DNA from: Cyanobacteriota bacterium
Lineage (GTDB): Bacteria > Cyanobacteriota > Vampirovibrionia > Vampirovibrionales > Vampirovibrionaceae
DNA length: 64,000 nucleotides
Direction of reading: 5' to 3'
Assembly (NCBI GenBank): GCA_019751815.1
Contig: JAIEMW010000001.1
Coordinates: 318,197-382,196 of the forward strand
The translations under genes were made by a program, and so were the position numbers. Positions within the stretch are counted from its first letter, which is position 1. Each line of letters starts with the position of its first letter. Positions 7,607 to 15,988 of the stretch are shown here, one piece after another. Under the pieces are notes generated by a model. The model saw only the letters and a program-made list of their open reading frames with translations, ran no database searches and was not told the DNA's origin.

Positions 7607-10600
7607 ATGCCTCCCCATAAAACGACGAGTAAAAAACCGCCCCGTGGTAAAAAACACGGCCGTAAAGGCTCGTCTAAACGAGGAAAATCTTCTGCAGCGT
7701 TAGCAGAACATATGATCACAGTGCCTAAGCCACTGCCGCCTGGGCCTTTTGTCTTTAATTTTGGGATGATCAAGTACCTCTCCAAGCCTGGCAGTTGGCG
7801 GCGGGGTTATGGCTACTTCTTGGTGGGCCAAGTCCAAGAGGTGAGACTGACCGAATTTGGGGTTGAAGGCAGTGTTAAAGGGAATTTTAAAGACGCTTAC
7901 CATATCCGGCTTCACTTTCACCCAGGTGCCAGCGGCGTCACCCCAGAATGTGATTGCCCTCTCAGTGAAGAGTGGTGTAAACATTCTGTAGCTTTGGCGT
8001 TGGTGAGCATCGACCGGCAACTCTGGGAAGCTTACTGGGGAATGCCCATTCTGGATGAATTCTGTCCCAAGGATGTCAGGGCCACCGCCTCATCGTTTCA
8101 GGGTGATTACCGGGTGGTCTTTGACGGGTTTCGTAAACCCAAGCGGATCAGTGTCCAATTGGTAAACCGAGAAAGCGCAGATGTGGCTAGAGAGTTAGAG
8201 CCTTTATTGCGCCTGGCATTAGATAAGCAAGCTTCTGGGCGGGGAAATTTTAACGAAACCCAACGCCAGGAAATCGCGCTGATGAGCTTTTTGCTGGAAA
8301 ATGTACTAGAAATTACCCCGGATGGCTGGTTTCATTTGGCGATTCAGCAAGCTACACCTTTGTTTCAGATGCTGGTGGGCATGGAAGAGGTCTGTAATCC
8401 GGACCAGCAAAGGATTATTTTTGAGCATGACCCTCTCAAACTGGTGCTCTCTGTCAATGTTTCGATGGCAGGCAACGTTTTAATTTCGCTGCACTGGAAC
8501 TTTACCGAAAGCTGGAATAGTATCCCACTGGAAGAAATTGCCATGTTTGGCCGTGATGTGCCTTGGGGGATGAGAAAAAATCATCTCTATCCGCTTCAAA
8601 ACACCCTAAGGGATTTGCCTCACAGTTTGACGAAAACCACGTTTACGGATATTCGTGATGCCGACGGCGGCAAATTTATGTATGAGGAACTGCCCAAGCT
8701 CCGCAAATTGGTCGAAGTGGATGAGGCCGACATTATTGAGCAATTGCGCCTAGAACGAAAATCCGCGCAAAAAGTCATTAAATTGGAAATGGTGGACGAG
8801 GTCACTCTGAGGCTTCGGGCCAGTTTGTCTTTCTCCTATGACGGGGTAGAAGTGCCTTACAGTAAATCCACGCCAGAAACGCCCTATGTGATGGTACTGA
8901 AGAAGGGCGAAGAAAAAATTTATTGGGTCCGCCGAGACCTTCGGGCCGAACAACATGCATACGATACCCTGGTGCAAGGGGGCTTAGAGCCAATCCAAAC
9001 CCAGTTTTTAACCGCCGAAGGGGACAATGCGATTGATTTTTATAACGTCACGCTTAAATCTCTGGGTAAAGACTGGACCATCAAAGGGGAGTCCGATTTT
9101 TCAGCCCTGAAGGCCTCAGACCAACCTTTGAAAATATGGGCTGCTATTGATTTTGCCAACACTGTGGATTCTTTCACCCTGCAAATCACCTGTCGTGTGG
9201 GCCGACAGACGATGGAGCTTGAAGAAGTCCAATCACAACTGATGCAGGGGAAAAAGTACTTTTTTAAACCGGGGGCCGGCTATATTGAGATACCTCTGGC
9301 CTCTATTCTGCAATTTGGCAGAACGTTACAGGCTTTGGATGCCCAAAAACTAGAATCGGGTGATGAAGACGGGTCAGATTTATATGAAATTCAGACCTTT
9401 AAAGCTGGTCTCATTGCAGAACTGGTTGAGCATGGGGTTGAGCTGGATATGGGACCTAAGTTCCAGAAATTCTGGAACTTGATTACAGCGCACAGTACTT
9501 TGGAAGAGATTCCTATCCCAGATAGCATACAAGCCACCTTGCGTCCGTACCAAAAGCAAGGATTTAACTGGCTTTGGTTCTTATATTCATACGGTTTAAA
9601 CGGGATTTTGGCGGATGATATGGGTTTGGGGAAAACCTTGCAATCACTGGTCTTAATGCAGCACGCCAAAGATTTGGACGGGTCAAAACCATCGCTGATC
9701 GTCTGTCCCAGTAGCATTGTCTTTAACTGGGAAGTTGAAGCTAACCGCTTTACACCGGATATGAAGGTGTTGAAACTAACCGGAACGGACAGACACGGAC
9801 TTTATAAAAAGATAAAAGACGCTGATATTGTCATCACCAGTTATGCCATCCTCCGGCGTGATATCAACGCCCTCAAGAACTATGAATTCCGTCATATTAT
9901 CCTGGATGAATCTCAGAACATCAAAAATTATGAGTCTCAGACGGCTCAAGCCGCTAAGGCACTGCAAGGACATCACCGTTTGGCACTTTCTGGCACCCCG
10001 ATTGAAAACCGCTTGAGTGAGTTATGGTCTGTGTTTGATTTTCTGATGCCGAAATTCTTACACGATATCAATGAGTTTCGGTACCGCTTTATTGGCCCGA
10101 TTGAAGAGCGGGGAAACCATGACGCTGAGCGCCGGCTGAAAAAGCAAGTGTATCCCTTTATTCTGCGACGTCTGAAAGCCGATGTAGCCAAAGATCTGCC
10201 GCCCAAGATTGAGAGTGTTACCTATTGCGAACTCACCGACAGTCAGCGAGAGCTATATCTGGAAATTCTGGAACAAACCCGAGAGCAAGTCTTCTCCCAA
10301 GTGGCCGATAAAGGGGTCTCTGGAGCGCAACGCTCTATTTTCTCTGCCTTGTTGCGCTTAAGACAAATTTGTTGCCACCCCAGACTGATGGGCGAAGAGA
10401 TGTCCAAAGGCCTGGCGGAATCCGGTAAGTTTGAAGCGCTGCAATCCATGCTGGAAGAGATTGTCAGTGAAGGCCACCGGGTCCTGCTATACAGTCAGTT
10501 TGTCGAAATGCTGAAGTTAATCCGTCCTTGGCTGGAGCAGCGTGGTTTCCGCTATGAATATTTGACGGGCGAGACCCCGACGGAAGAAAGACAAAAAATT

Positions 10601-10942
10601 GTCGAGCGCTTTAACCGCGATGATACAATTCCCATTTTCCTGATCAGCTTAAAGGCCGGGGGTACCGGTTTAAACCTTACTGGGGCTGATTATGTTATCC
10701 ACTACGATCCTTGGTGGAACCCTGCAGCGGAAGATCAGGCATCAGATAGGGCTCACCGTATTGGCCAGAAGAAGACGGTTTTTGTGTACCGCTTTATCAC
10801 CAAAGGAACGGTTGAAGAGAAGATTATGAAGCTGAAAGACCGTAAGCGAGATCTGGTGGATTCTATCATCTCTGCCGATCGGGCGGTGGGTAAGCTGTTA
10901 TCCTTTGAAGATCTCAAAGAGATTCTGACGCCCGATTTCTAA
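7607..10942 (+). CDS. SWIM zinc-finger and SNF2-family DEAD/DEAH helicase
   Basis: A large Swi2/Snf2-type ATPase of about 1,111 residues. After a basic Lys/Arg-rich tail (first 35 residues) comes a SWIM zinc finger with ligands C115, C117, C124 and H126. A long middle region follows, then the helicase core: Walker A DDMGLGKT near residue 670, motif II DESQ near 766, SGTPIENRLSELW, and C-terminal motifs ending in SDRAHRIGQ near 1049. Such proteins translocate on double-stranded DNA or remodel protein-DNA complexes such as RNA polymerase (compare RapA); the exact role of bacterial SWIM-SNF2 proteins is unsettled. I chose ATG 7607; a TTG at 7544 in the same frame is less likely. It stands alone. 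Confidence 0.9.
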   Translation: MPPHKTTSKKPPRGKKHGRKGSSKRGKSSAALAEHMITVPKPLPPGPFVFNFGMIKYLSKPGSWRRGYGYFLVGQVQEVRLTEFGVEGSVKGNFKDAYHIRLHFHPGASGVTPECDCPLSEEWCKHSVALALVSIDRQLWEAYWGMPILDEFCPKDVRATASSFQGDYRVVFDGFRKPKRISVQLVNRESADVARELEPLLRLALDKQASGRGNFNETQRQEIALMSFLLENVLEITPDGWFHLAIQQATPLFQMLVGMEEVCNPDQQRIIFEHDPLKLVLSVNVSMAGNVLISLHWNFTESWNSIPLEEIAMFGRDVPWGMRKNHLYPLQNTLRDLPHSLTKTTFTDIRDADGGKFMYEELPKLRKLVEVDEADIIEQLRLERKSAQKVIKLEMVDEVTLRLRASLSFSYDGVEVPYSKSTPETPYVMVLKKGEEKIYWVRRDLRAEQHAYDTLVQGGLEPIQTQFLTAEGDNAIDFYNVTLKSLGKDWTIKGESDFSALKASDQPLKIWAAIDFANTVDSFTLQITCRVGRQTMELEEVQSQLMQGKKYFFKPGAGYIEIPLASILQFGRTLQALDAQKLESGDEDGSDLYEIQTFKAGLIAELVEHGVELDMGPKFQKFWNLITAHSTLEEIPIPDSIQATLRPYQKQGFNWLWFLYSYGLNGILADDMGLGKTLQSLVLMQHAKDLDGSKPSLIVCPSSIVFNWEVEANRFTPDMKVLKLTGTDRHGLYKKIKDADIVITSYAILRRDINALKNYEFRHIILDESQNIKNYESQTAQAAKALQGHHRLALSGTPIENRLSELWSVFDFLMPKFLHDINEFRYRFIGPIEERGNHDAERRLKKQVYPFILRRLKADVAKDLPPKIESVTYCELTDSQRELYLEILEQTREQVFSQVADKGVSGAQRSIFSALLRLRQICCHPRLMGEEMSKGLAESGKFEALQSMLEEIVSEGHRVLLYSQFVEMLKLIRPWLEQRGFRYEYLTGETPTEERQKIVERFNRDDTIPIFLISLKAGGTGLNLTGADYVIHYDPWWNPAAEDQASDRAHRIGQKKTVFVYRFITKGTVEEKIMKLKDRKRDLVDSIISADRAVGKLLSFEDLKEILTPDF

Positions 10943-11063
10943 AAGCGCCCATCCATTTATATGGATGTTGTTACATTTCGTGCAATCTAAGCGTATCTTC
11001 TGCTTTAATAAGGTTGTGAGGTTTAGCGTGTGATGTTTCTATAACTGCTTAAAAGGTTTGTGT

Positions 11064-12176
11064 GTGAGAATTCAACCAAAACTAAGCACGAACAACAGTG
11101 TTGTTCAGAAGAATGCCCAGAATACCTTTTCGGTTCATTTCGGGGGGCGTCACCTCAAGGTGATGTCCTACAACGTTTGTGACCTGATTCAAATCCCGCG
11201 TTCTCGCCAGGAACGAGAGAAGGCCAAGGCCGTTGGGAGCATTATTCATCGAGAAAATCCGGATATTTTGGCGCTGCAAGAATGCGGCCCTCTGGAAGTG
11301 TTGCAGCATATCAATGATAAATACTTTAACCGGGCCTATAACCAGGTGGTCTATAGCGAGATTCAAGGCCGTCATCGATTGGCTATCTTAATTAAGCCTG
11401 GGATTGATGTAGAGGCGGTGATTAGCCATGTGGGGCACCGACTACCCAAGGGGCAGCCTGTTCCCGCAGGACTCCGGACAACGGGGTTTGAACGTGATTT
11501 TTTACAGGCCAACTTATTGATACCAGCGAGCCGTGATAATCAGGCTTATACGCTAACGATGTTTAATACCCACTTTAAAGCCGGCGTAGACGGCGGTGGT
11601 AAACGTCTCCATGAAGCGCAATGTGCTTCCGATGTCATTACGCAAGAGCTCTCTGGAAAGCATAATCCAGCCGGAGTCAAAAAGCGCATTCTGGTGGTCG
11701 GCGATCTGAATGTGACGCCTACCAACCCTGCAGGACGCCGCGTGTTAAATACTTTGGCCGGTCTTGAGGACAAAAGACCCGATAACGATTTGGTGAATCT
11801 CGTAGCAAGATCAAAGCCCGGTGAGATACCTCGCTCACATGTTTGTGGTGGGCAGCGAGACCATAGCTTTGCCAATGACGCTCTTGCCAAAGATGTATTG
11901 AATGCCAAAATTGTGGGTGATTTCAGCCGGACTTGGCCTTGGCGCGTGGCGTCGGATCACTTGCCGGTGCTGACCGATATTTTTATCCCCAGTCCAGTGG
12001 AAGCCAATGCGATGGTGCTACCAAAACCTTTAGGGATTCATTTTCCGGCGGAATTTAGAAACCGTTCCCTAGGCAAGCCGGTTAATCACTCAGCCAATAA
12101 CAATCCGATAAATACGCATAGGCATGCCCGCTTGCAGGGGCCTGCCAGAATTGCCAAATTGGTCGCCATGGCTTAA
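11064..12176 (+). CDS. Endonuclease/exonuclease/phosphatase (DNase I-like) protein, copy 1
   Basis: A 370-residue member of the EEP superfamily (DNase I, exonuclease III, sphingomyelinase, inositol phosphatases). The metal-binding and catalytic motifs are present: MSYN near residue 36, the LQE glutamate, NTHFKAG, VVGDLNVTP and a C-terminal SDHLPV. The substrate cannot be told from this. A polar N-terminal tail ends in F-G-G-R (residues 26-29) just before the first strand of the domain. There is no clear signal peptide. I chose GTG 11064 because AAAAGG lies 7 bases upstream; a TTG at 11058 would sit too close to it. The next gene is a diverged paralogue. Confidence 0.8.
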   Translation: MRIQPKLSTNNSVVQKNAQNTFSVHFGGRHLKVMSYNVCDLIQIPRSRQEREKAKAVGSIIHRENPDILALQECGPLEVLQHINDKYFNRAYNQVVYSEIQGRHRLAILIKPGIDVEAVISHVGHRLPKGQPVPAGLRTTGFERDFLQANLLIPASRDNQAYTLTMFNTHFKAGVDGGGKRLHEAQCASDVITQELSGKHNPAGVKKRILVVGDLNVTPTNPAGRRVLNTLAGLEDKRPDNDLVNLVARSKPGEIPRSHVCGGQRDHSFANDALAKDVLNAKIVGDFSRTWPWRVASDHLPVLTDIFIPSPVEANAMVLPKPLGIHFPAEFRNRSLGKPVNHSANNNPINTHRHARLQGPARIAKLVAMA

Positions 12177-12323
12177 GCCAGTCAGCGTTTTTTAAGTCGT
12201 TTCATAGTTTCAAGCGTTTAAATGGGGGAAAAATAAAAACAGTTGCTTATTTTTGAAAATATTGTTTAAATAAACACAGTGTAAATAGTTTACGGTTGGG
12301 AAATAAATTGAGGGGAACGCGGT

Positions 12324-13361
12324 TTGCAGTTCATACGACCGCAGCTTTCTGCTGCGCCAAAGTTTCAACGTGTCAGCCAGCGTGTCAGTGAGAGTCGCCC
12401 GTTCAGTACCAATAAAAATGTGATGCATGTGCCGGTTTTATTTGGCCGGGATGTCAAAATCATGTCCTACAATGCTCATAATTTAGGCCTAGACACCTCA
12501 CCCAGAGATAACAGTGCCAAAAGTTTATATGCCAGAGCACAGGCTATTTTGCTGGAAGATCCCGATGTGGTTGCCTGGCAAGAAGTTGCCAGTAAGCAAG
12601 CTTTGGAGCAACTGAATCAAAAATATCTTAAGGGCCAGTATCCCAATGTGGTGGTATTAAATTCCAACGACCCACGTGGGATTCATGTTGGGTTTATGAG
12701 TAAAAAAGCCCTCAAAGTGGTTGATACCCGGACCCACACCCACTTGCAAAATAAGGCGGGCGAACCCGTTTTTAAGCGGGATTTCTTAGGCGTTACGTTT
12801 GAAACAGAGGCGGGATATCGCTTTACAGTCTATAATTCTCACTTCAAATCCATGAGAGGCGGGGAAGCTCAGACCATGCCGGTTCGCCTGCTTGAGGCAC
12901 AAACGGGCGCAGATATTATCAAACAGCAAATGTTGGCGGATCCTAAAGCCAACATTATGGTTGTGGGGGATCTTAACACCAAACCTGGCCCTTTGGGTTG
13001 GCCTGTGTTGGATGCGCTGTCTCGGCGCAATGAAAGTGATCCCACCTATAAGTTGACAGAAGTATTGCGTCCCAACGATGGGAGCCATTGGCTGCCCACG
13101 TGGAAGGGCGGCAAGCGAGAAAATAAATTAGATTATATGTATGTGAATGACGCATTCAAGACAGCGGTGAAAAAAGCCTATGTGGGTGGCTCTTTCTGGA
13201 AATGGCCCTGGAAAGAAGCGTCAGATCATGTGCCCGTTGTGTCTGTGGTCGATACACCCGATGCGGTGGCAAAACCCGTAGGCACTGCAGGACCCACTTT
13301 TGCAGGAAAACGACAGGTGCCGTATCCGTCCGTTGGTACTCGGCTGGCTGTCAACGCTTGA
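12324..13361 (+). CDS. Endonuclease/exonuclease/phosphatase (DNase I-like) protein, copy 2
   Basis: A 345-residue EEP-superfamily protein with the same plan as the upstream gene: a polar tail of about 40 residues ending in F-G-R (40-42), then the catalytic domain with MSYN, WQE, YNSHFKS, VVGDLNTKP and SDHVPV. All expected catalytic motifs are kept, so it should be active on a phosphodiester or phosphomonoester, but the substrate is unknown. The start is TTG with AGGGGA 7 bases upstream. It lies 147 bases after copy 1 in the same direction; the pair looks like an old tandem duplication. Confidence 0.8.
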   Translation: MQFIRPQLSAAPKFQRVSQRVSESRPFSTNKNVMHVPVLFGRDVKIMSYNAHNLGLDTSPRDNSAKSLYARAQAILLEDPDVVAWQEVASKQALEQLNQKYLKGQYPNVVVLNSNDPRGIHVGFMSKKALKVVDTRTHTHLQNKAGEPVFKRDFLGVTFETEAGYRFTVYNSHFKSMRGGEAQTMPVRLLEAQTGADIIKQQMLADPKANIMVVGDLNTKPGPLGWPVLDALSRRNESDPTYKLTEVLRPNDGSHWLPTWKGGKRENKLDYMYVNDAFKTAVKKAYVGGSFWKWPWKEASDHVPVVSVVDTPDAVAKPVGTAGPTFAGKRQVPYPSVGTRLAVNA

Positions 13362-13419
13362 TTCATATAGAATAGGGAACACAATTTAGCCGTTAATTTT
13401 TATGCGGAGGGTGTTCCCG

Positions 13420-14307
13420 ATGAGTGGTTTTACTTCAGGTGGTGTTACTTCAGATATAGCCCCAGAGTTTTCTGATACCGTCTCAACAATCACATTGGCT
13501 CAAGTGCTTGCTGCCATTGATCACACGAAACTGACATTTTCGTCGGATGAAGATCCGGTTGCTGCTGTTCGACAGTTGTGTCGTGAAGCGGTGGCCAATC
13601 AATTTTATGCTGTCTGCGTTAGACCCGCGCATGTCAAGCTGGCTTGTCGTGAGCTAGAGGGCACTGAGGTTAAAGTTGCTACGGTTATTGGGTTTCCTGC
13701 AGAAAAAGTGCTTTTGGAAAATGAGAAGTTAACACCCACCGTAGGGGGTTTTGCATTGGAAGATAAACTCCTTGAGATCCATGAATGCTTTTCCAGTGGA
13801 CTTGCTGATGGGCTTGTACCCGATGAATTTGATCTGGTGATGAATATTTCACAATTTAAGAAAGAAATGGCTGAGGCCTCTTTAAAGGGCATTTCTGAAA
13901 AATCAGTACTCTTAGAATCACACCTCTCCAATACCGTCGACGAATTTTCAAGAATTCGAGACGCCGCCCAAGGCCGTCCGGTTAAAGTGATTATTGAAAC
14001 GGATCTGTTGTCTGACTTAGAAATCATAATTGCCACCCAGTGTTGTGCCAAAGCAAACGTGGCGATGGTGAAAACATCCACCGGCATGATTACCGGCGGG
14101 GTGGGTGCAACAGAACACGCAGTGGCCCTGATTGCAAAAACCTTGAACGAGCGCGGTGAATCAAGCCGCATGGGTATTAAGGCCAGTGGTGGGGTGAAGA
14201 CCTTGACTCAGGCTCAGCGGATGCTTGCCTTGGGGGCCACCCGTCTGGGAACCAGCTCAGGGGTTGAAATAGCTCGTGGCGTTCAGGGAGATACCCAAAC
14301 CTATTAA
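13420..14307 (+). CDS. deoC: Deoxyribose-phosphate aldolase
   Basis: DeoC cleaves 2-deoxyribose 5-phosphate to glyceraldehyde 3-phosphate and acetaldehyde in deoxynucleoside catabolism. The TIM-barrel protein (295 residues) shows IDHTKL near the N terminus, the Schiff-base lysine in MVKTSTGM, and the second active-site lysine in GIKASGGVKT. It is longer than the roughly 220-260 residues of many DeoC proteins, with an N-terminal extension and a longer segment after the first strands. ATG 13420 was chosen because GGAGG lies 9 bases upstream; an in-frame ATG at 13402 overlaps that site. It follows two nuclease-like genes, which hints at salvage of DNA breakdown products. Confidence 0.9.
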   Translation: MSGFTSGGVTSDIAPEFSDTVSTITLAQVLAAIDHTKLTFSSDEDPVAAVRQLCREAVANQFYAVCVRPAHVKLACRELEGTEVKVATVIGFPAEKVLLENEKLTPTVGGFALEDKLLEIHECFSSGLADGLVPDEFDLVMNISQFKKEMAEASLKGISEKSVLLESHLSNTVDEFSRIRDAAQGRPVKVIIETDLLSDLEIIIATQCCAKANVAMVKTSTGMITGGVGATEHAVALIAKTLNERGESSRMGIKASGGVKTLTQAQRMLALGATRLGTSSGVEIARGVQGDTQTY

Positions 14308-14631
14308 ATTAGATAAAAGGTAAACAGCGGAAAAATCCAGAAATAGGCCATTTCAAAAAGTAACAAGGTATCTAATTCCAGTGTTTTTGGGTATTTCCCC
14401 AGCTTTTTTCCTGAGAAGATCTCCACAATCTACTTCTAAGACGTTTGTCGTGATGGTGATCATTCGTATGACTGAAAATACACGACTGGTCTGGCTAAAG
14501 GCCATTATCTAAGGTTTAATTCTATGTTGAATCCAAAGCAATGTTACGAGAAACTTGACTCTAACGGTTGCTTTTTTAGTCAAGCCTACATATAATCGTG
14601 CTTGTTAGATGAGGTTGGAGATACAATCCCC
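14308..14631. other. Intergenic region before hupB
   Basis: No gene is supported here. The only recognisable element is the promoter of hupB at the right end. Confidence 0.4.
14568..14596 (+). promoter_or_regulatory. Promoter of hupB
   Basis: TATAAT (14591-14596) is a perfect -10. TTGCTT (14568-14573) is a fair -35 with a 17-base spacer. The start codon is about 35 bases downstream. Confidence 0.55.
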
Positions 14632-14907
14632 ATGAACAAAGAAGAACTCGTACAAGAAGTAGCAAAGAAAACCAAAAATTCGCAAAAACTGGTGGCTGAC
14701 GTCATCGGCGCTGCGATTGAGGCGATCGAAAAGTCCGTTTCAAAAGGTAAAAAAGTCACCTTGGTTGGCTTTGGTACCTTTGAACCACGCAAACGTGCAG
14801 CACGGACCGGCCGTAATCCTCAAACCGGTAAAACCATTAAAATTGAAGCCAAAACGGTGCCGGCCTTCTCTGCTGGTAAAAAATTCAAAGAATTGGTTGC
14901 CAAGTAA
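14632..14907 (+). CDS. hupB: HU-family histone-like DNA-binding protein
   Basis: A 91-residue HU protein, a nucleoid protein that bends DNA with little sequence preference and acts as a dimer. It has the helical dimer part (residues 1-45), then the beta-arm signature GFGTFEPRKRAARTGRNPQ and the conserved tail VPAFSAGKKFKELV. Length is standard. The ATG follows GGAG by about 11 bases. It has its own promoter and a strong terminator. The gene letter (hupA or hupB) is arbitrary. Confidence 0.95.
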   Translation: MNKEELVQEVAKKTKNSQKLVADVIGAAIEAIEKSVSKGKKVTLVGFGTFEPRKRAARTGRNPQTGKTIKIEAKTVPAFSAGKKFKELVAK

Positions 14908-14935
14908 GCCAAGCATCTATTTGGATTCTAAATTT

Positions 14936-14967
14936 AAAAGCCTTGTGGTTTCCACAAGGCTTTTTTT
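14936..14967 (+). terminator. Rho-independent terminator of hupB
   Basis: AAAGCCTTGTGG and CCACAAGGCTTT form a perfect 12-bp stem around a TTT loop, followed by a run of seven Ts. The A-rich left flank may let it serve the convergent gene as well. Confidence 0.9.
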
Positions 14968-14992
14968 CATTCTCAAAAATTTTTTAAAGCGG

Positions 14993-15469
14993 TTAATTCG
15001 AGCTTGAGCTTGCTTTCTGAAGCTGGACCAAAACTTCGTCTTCACCAATCATTTGGAGATTATTACGGGCAAGCTCTTCAATGCCTTCATTGGAGGAGAA
15101 TGCGTGAATTTGCTCCCTTAGTGAAGTGTTTTCTTTTTGTGTATGGGCAAAAGAATCCGCCATCGCACTTTGGTGATGAGAGAGAACCACCATTTGATAG
15201 AGTCCCATCCCTAGAGTGCGAATGCCTTGTACAAAGGAAATAAACAGAGCCAAGACAACACAACAGTGAAGTATATATTGAAAGCGCGAAACATGTTTTT
15301 GGTAACGCGACTGAACCTGTTTGACCTGAAAGTAGACCTGGGTGACGCGAGGGATCCCTGGTGTTGTGGACCGCGCACTTGAATAGGCCGAAGTCTGCTC
15401 GTCAAAAAAAGACGTGGGTGACGATGCGGTATTCAGGGGTAGATATTTTCTGGGAGTTGCCAAACCCAA
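14993..15469 (-). CDS. Septum formation initiator protein (FtsB/DivIC-like)
   Basis: This 158-residue protein has a polar cytoplasmic tail of about 60 residues, one membrane segment (about 65-85), and a heptad-like coiled coil. It ends with a motif typical of FtsB/DivIC: GIEELARNNLQMIGEDEVLV. Such proteins join FtsL and FtsQ to signal septal wall synthesis. The cytoplasmic tail is longer than in E. coli FtsB. The start is TTG with only a weak purine-rich stretch upstream, so the exact N terminus is uncertain. It converges on hupB. Confidence 0.8.
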   Translation of the reverse strand: MGLATPRKYLPLNTASSPTSFFDEQTSAYSSARSTTPGIPRVTQVYFQVKQVQSRYQKHVSRFQYILHCCVVLALFISFVQGIRTLGMGLYQMVVLSHHQSAMADSFAHTQKENTSLREQIHAFSSNEGIEELARNNLQMIGEDEVLVQLQKASSSSN

Positions 15470-15988
15470 ACTCGCTCTCTAAAAAACTCTCATTTAACAA
15501 ATAGTTCTTGTGAGTACTGGCTTAAACGGATTCTCATCTCGCCACGGTGCTCATGAATGATAGTTGGAAAGGCTTTGGGAAGAACGAAACTTCACTTCAC
15601 GCCACTGACACATTATATCGAATTTTTCATGAGGGGGAAAGAACACGATAAAGATACGTAACACGATCATAATGAGATCATGTGGATTCGTGCTCATACA
15701 AACAGAGGATTTTTGGGTGCATGATGACTAACCCAAGTGAAAATGAAGCGACTTTCACCAGCGAAATCCCACACACAAAGCCAGTGGTATGTTATAGTAG
15801 AGGGGTCCTAGAGGGGGCCTGAAATGGGCGATAGCGCCCGTCTGAGGGCCCAAGTACTGGTCATCTCACTCTGTGTTTTGATATTGAGGCAGTTTTTTGT
15901 GGTTAAGAGAGTTTTTGTTTTTTTGCAGGTCCCTCTTGAGCAGTCCCTTTTTGGCTGTTTTTATGCGACTGAGGGAGCAGATTGCTAG
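15470..15988. other. Divergent intergenic region between the FtsB-like gene and pilMN
   Basis: No gene is firmly supported in about 520 bases. It holds a GC-rich nested hairpin (15815-15851) and a possible 33-codon open frame at 15721-15822. That frame has AGAGGA 11 bases upstream, and its stop codon falls inside the hairpin. It may be a leader region of the pilus genes. Confidence 0.4.
15815..15851 (+). repeat. Nested GC-rich hairpin in the pilMN leader
   Basis: The outer arms GGGCC and GGCCC enclose an inner hairpin, GGGCG-ATAG-CGCCC (15826-15839). No T run follows, so it is not an ordinary terminator. It lies about 140 bases before the pilus gene and could be an RNA structure or a binding site. 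Confidence 0.4.

Noticed and set aside
10950..10967. CATCCA/TGGATG hairpin after the SNF2 gene as a terminator
   Set aside because: The stem is only 6 bp and no proper T run follows.
13605..14171. 188-codon open frame antisense to deoC
   Set aside because: deoC has clear catalytic motifs; the antisense frame has no recognisable features or ribosome site.
14555..14560. TTGACT as -35 of hupB
   Set aside because: It is 30 bases from the TATAAT, too far; TTGCTT at 14568 has the right spacing.
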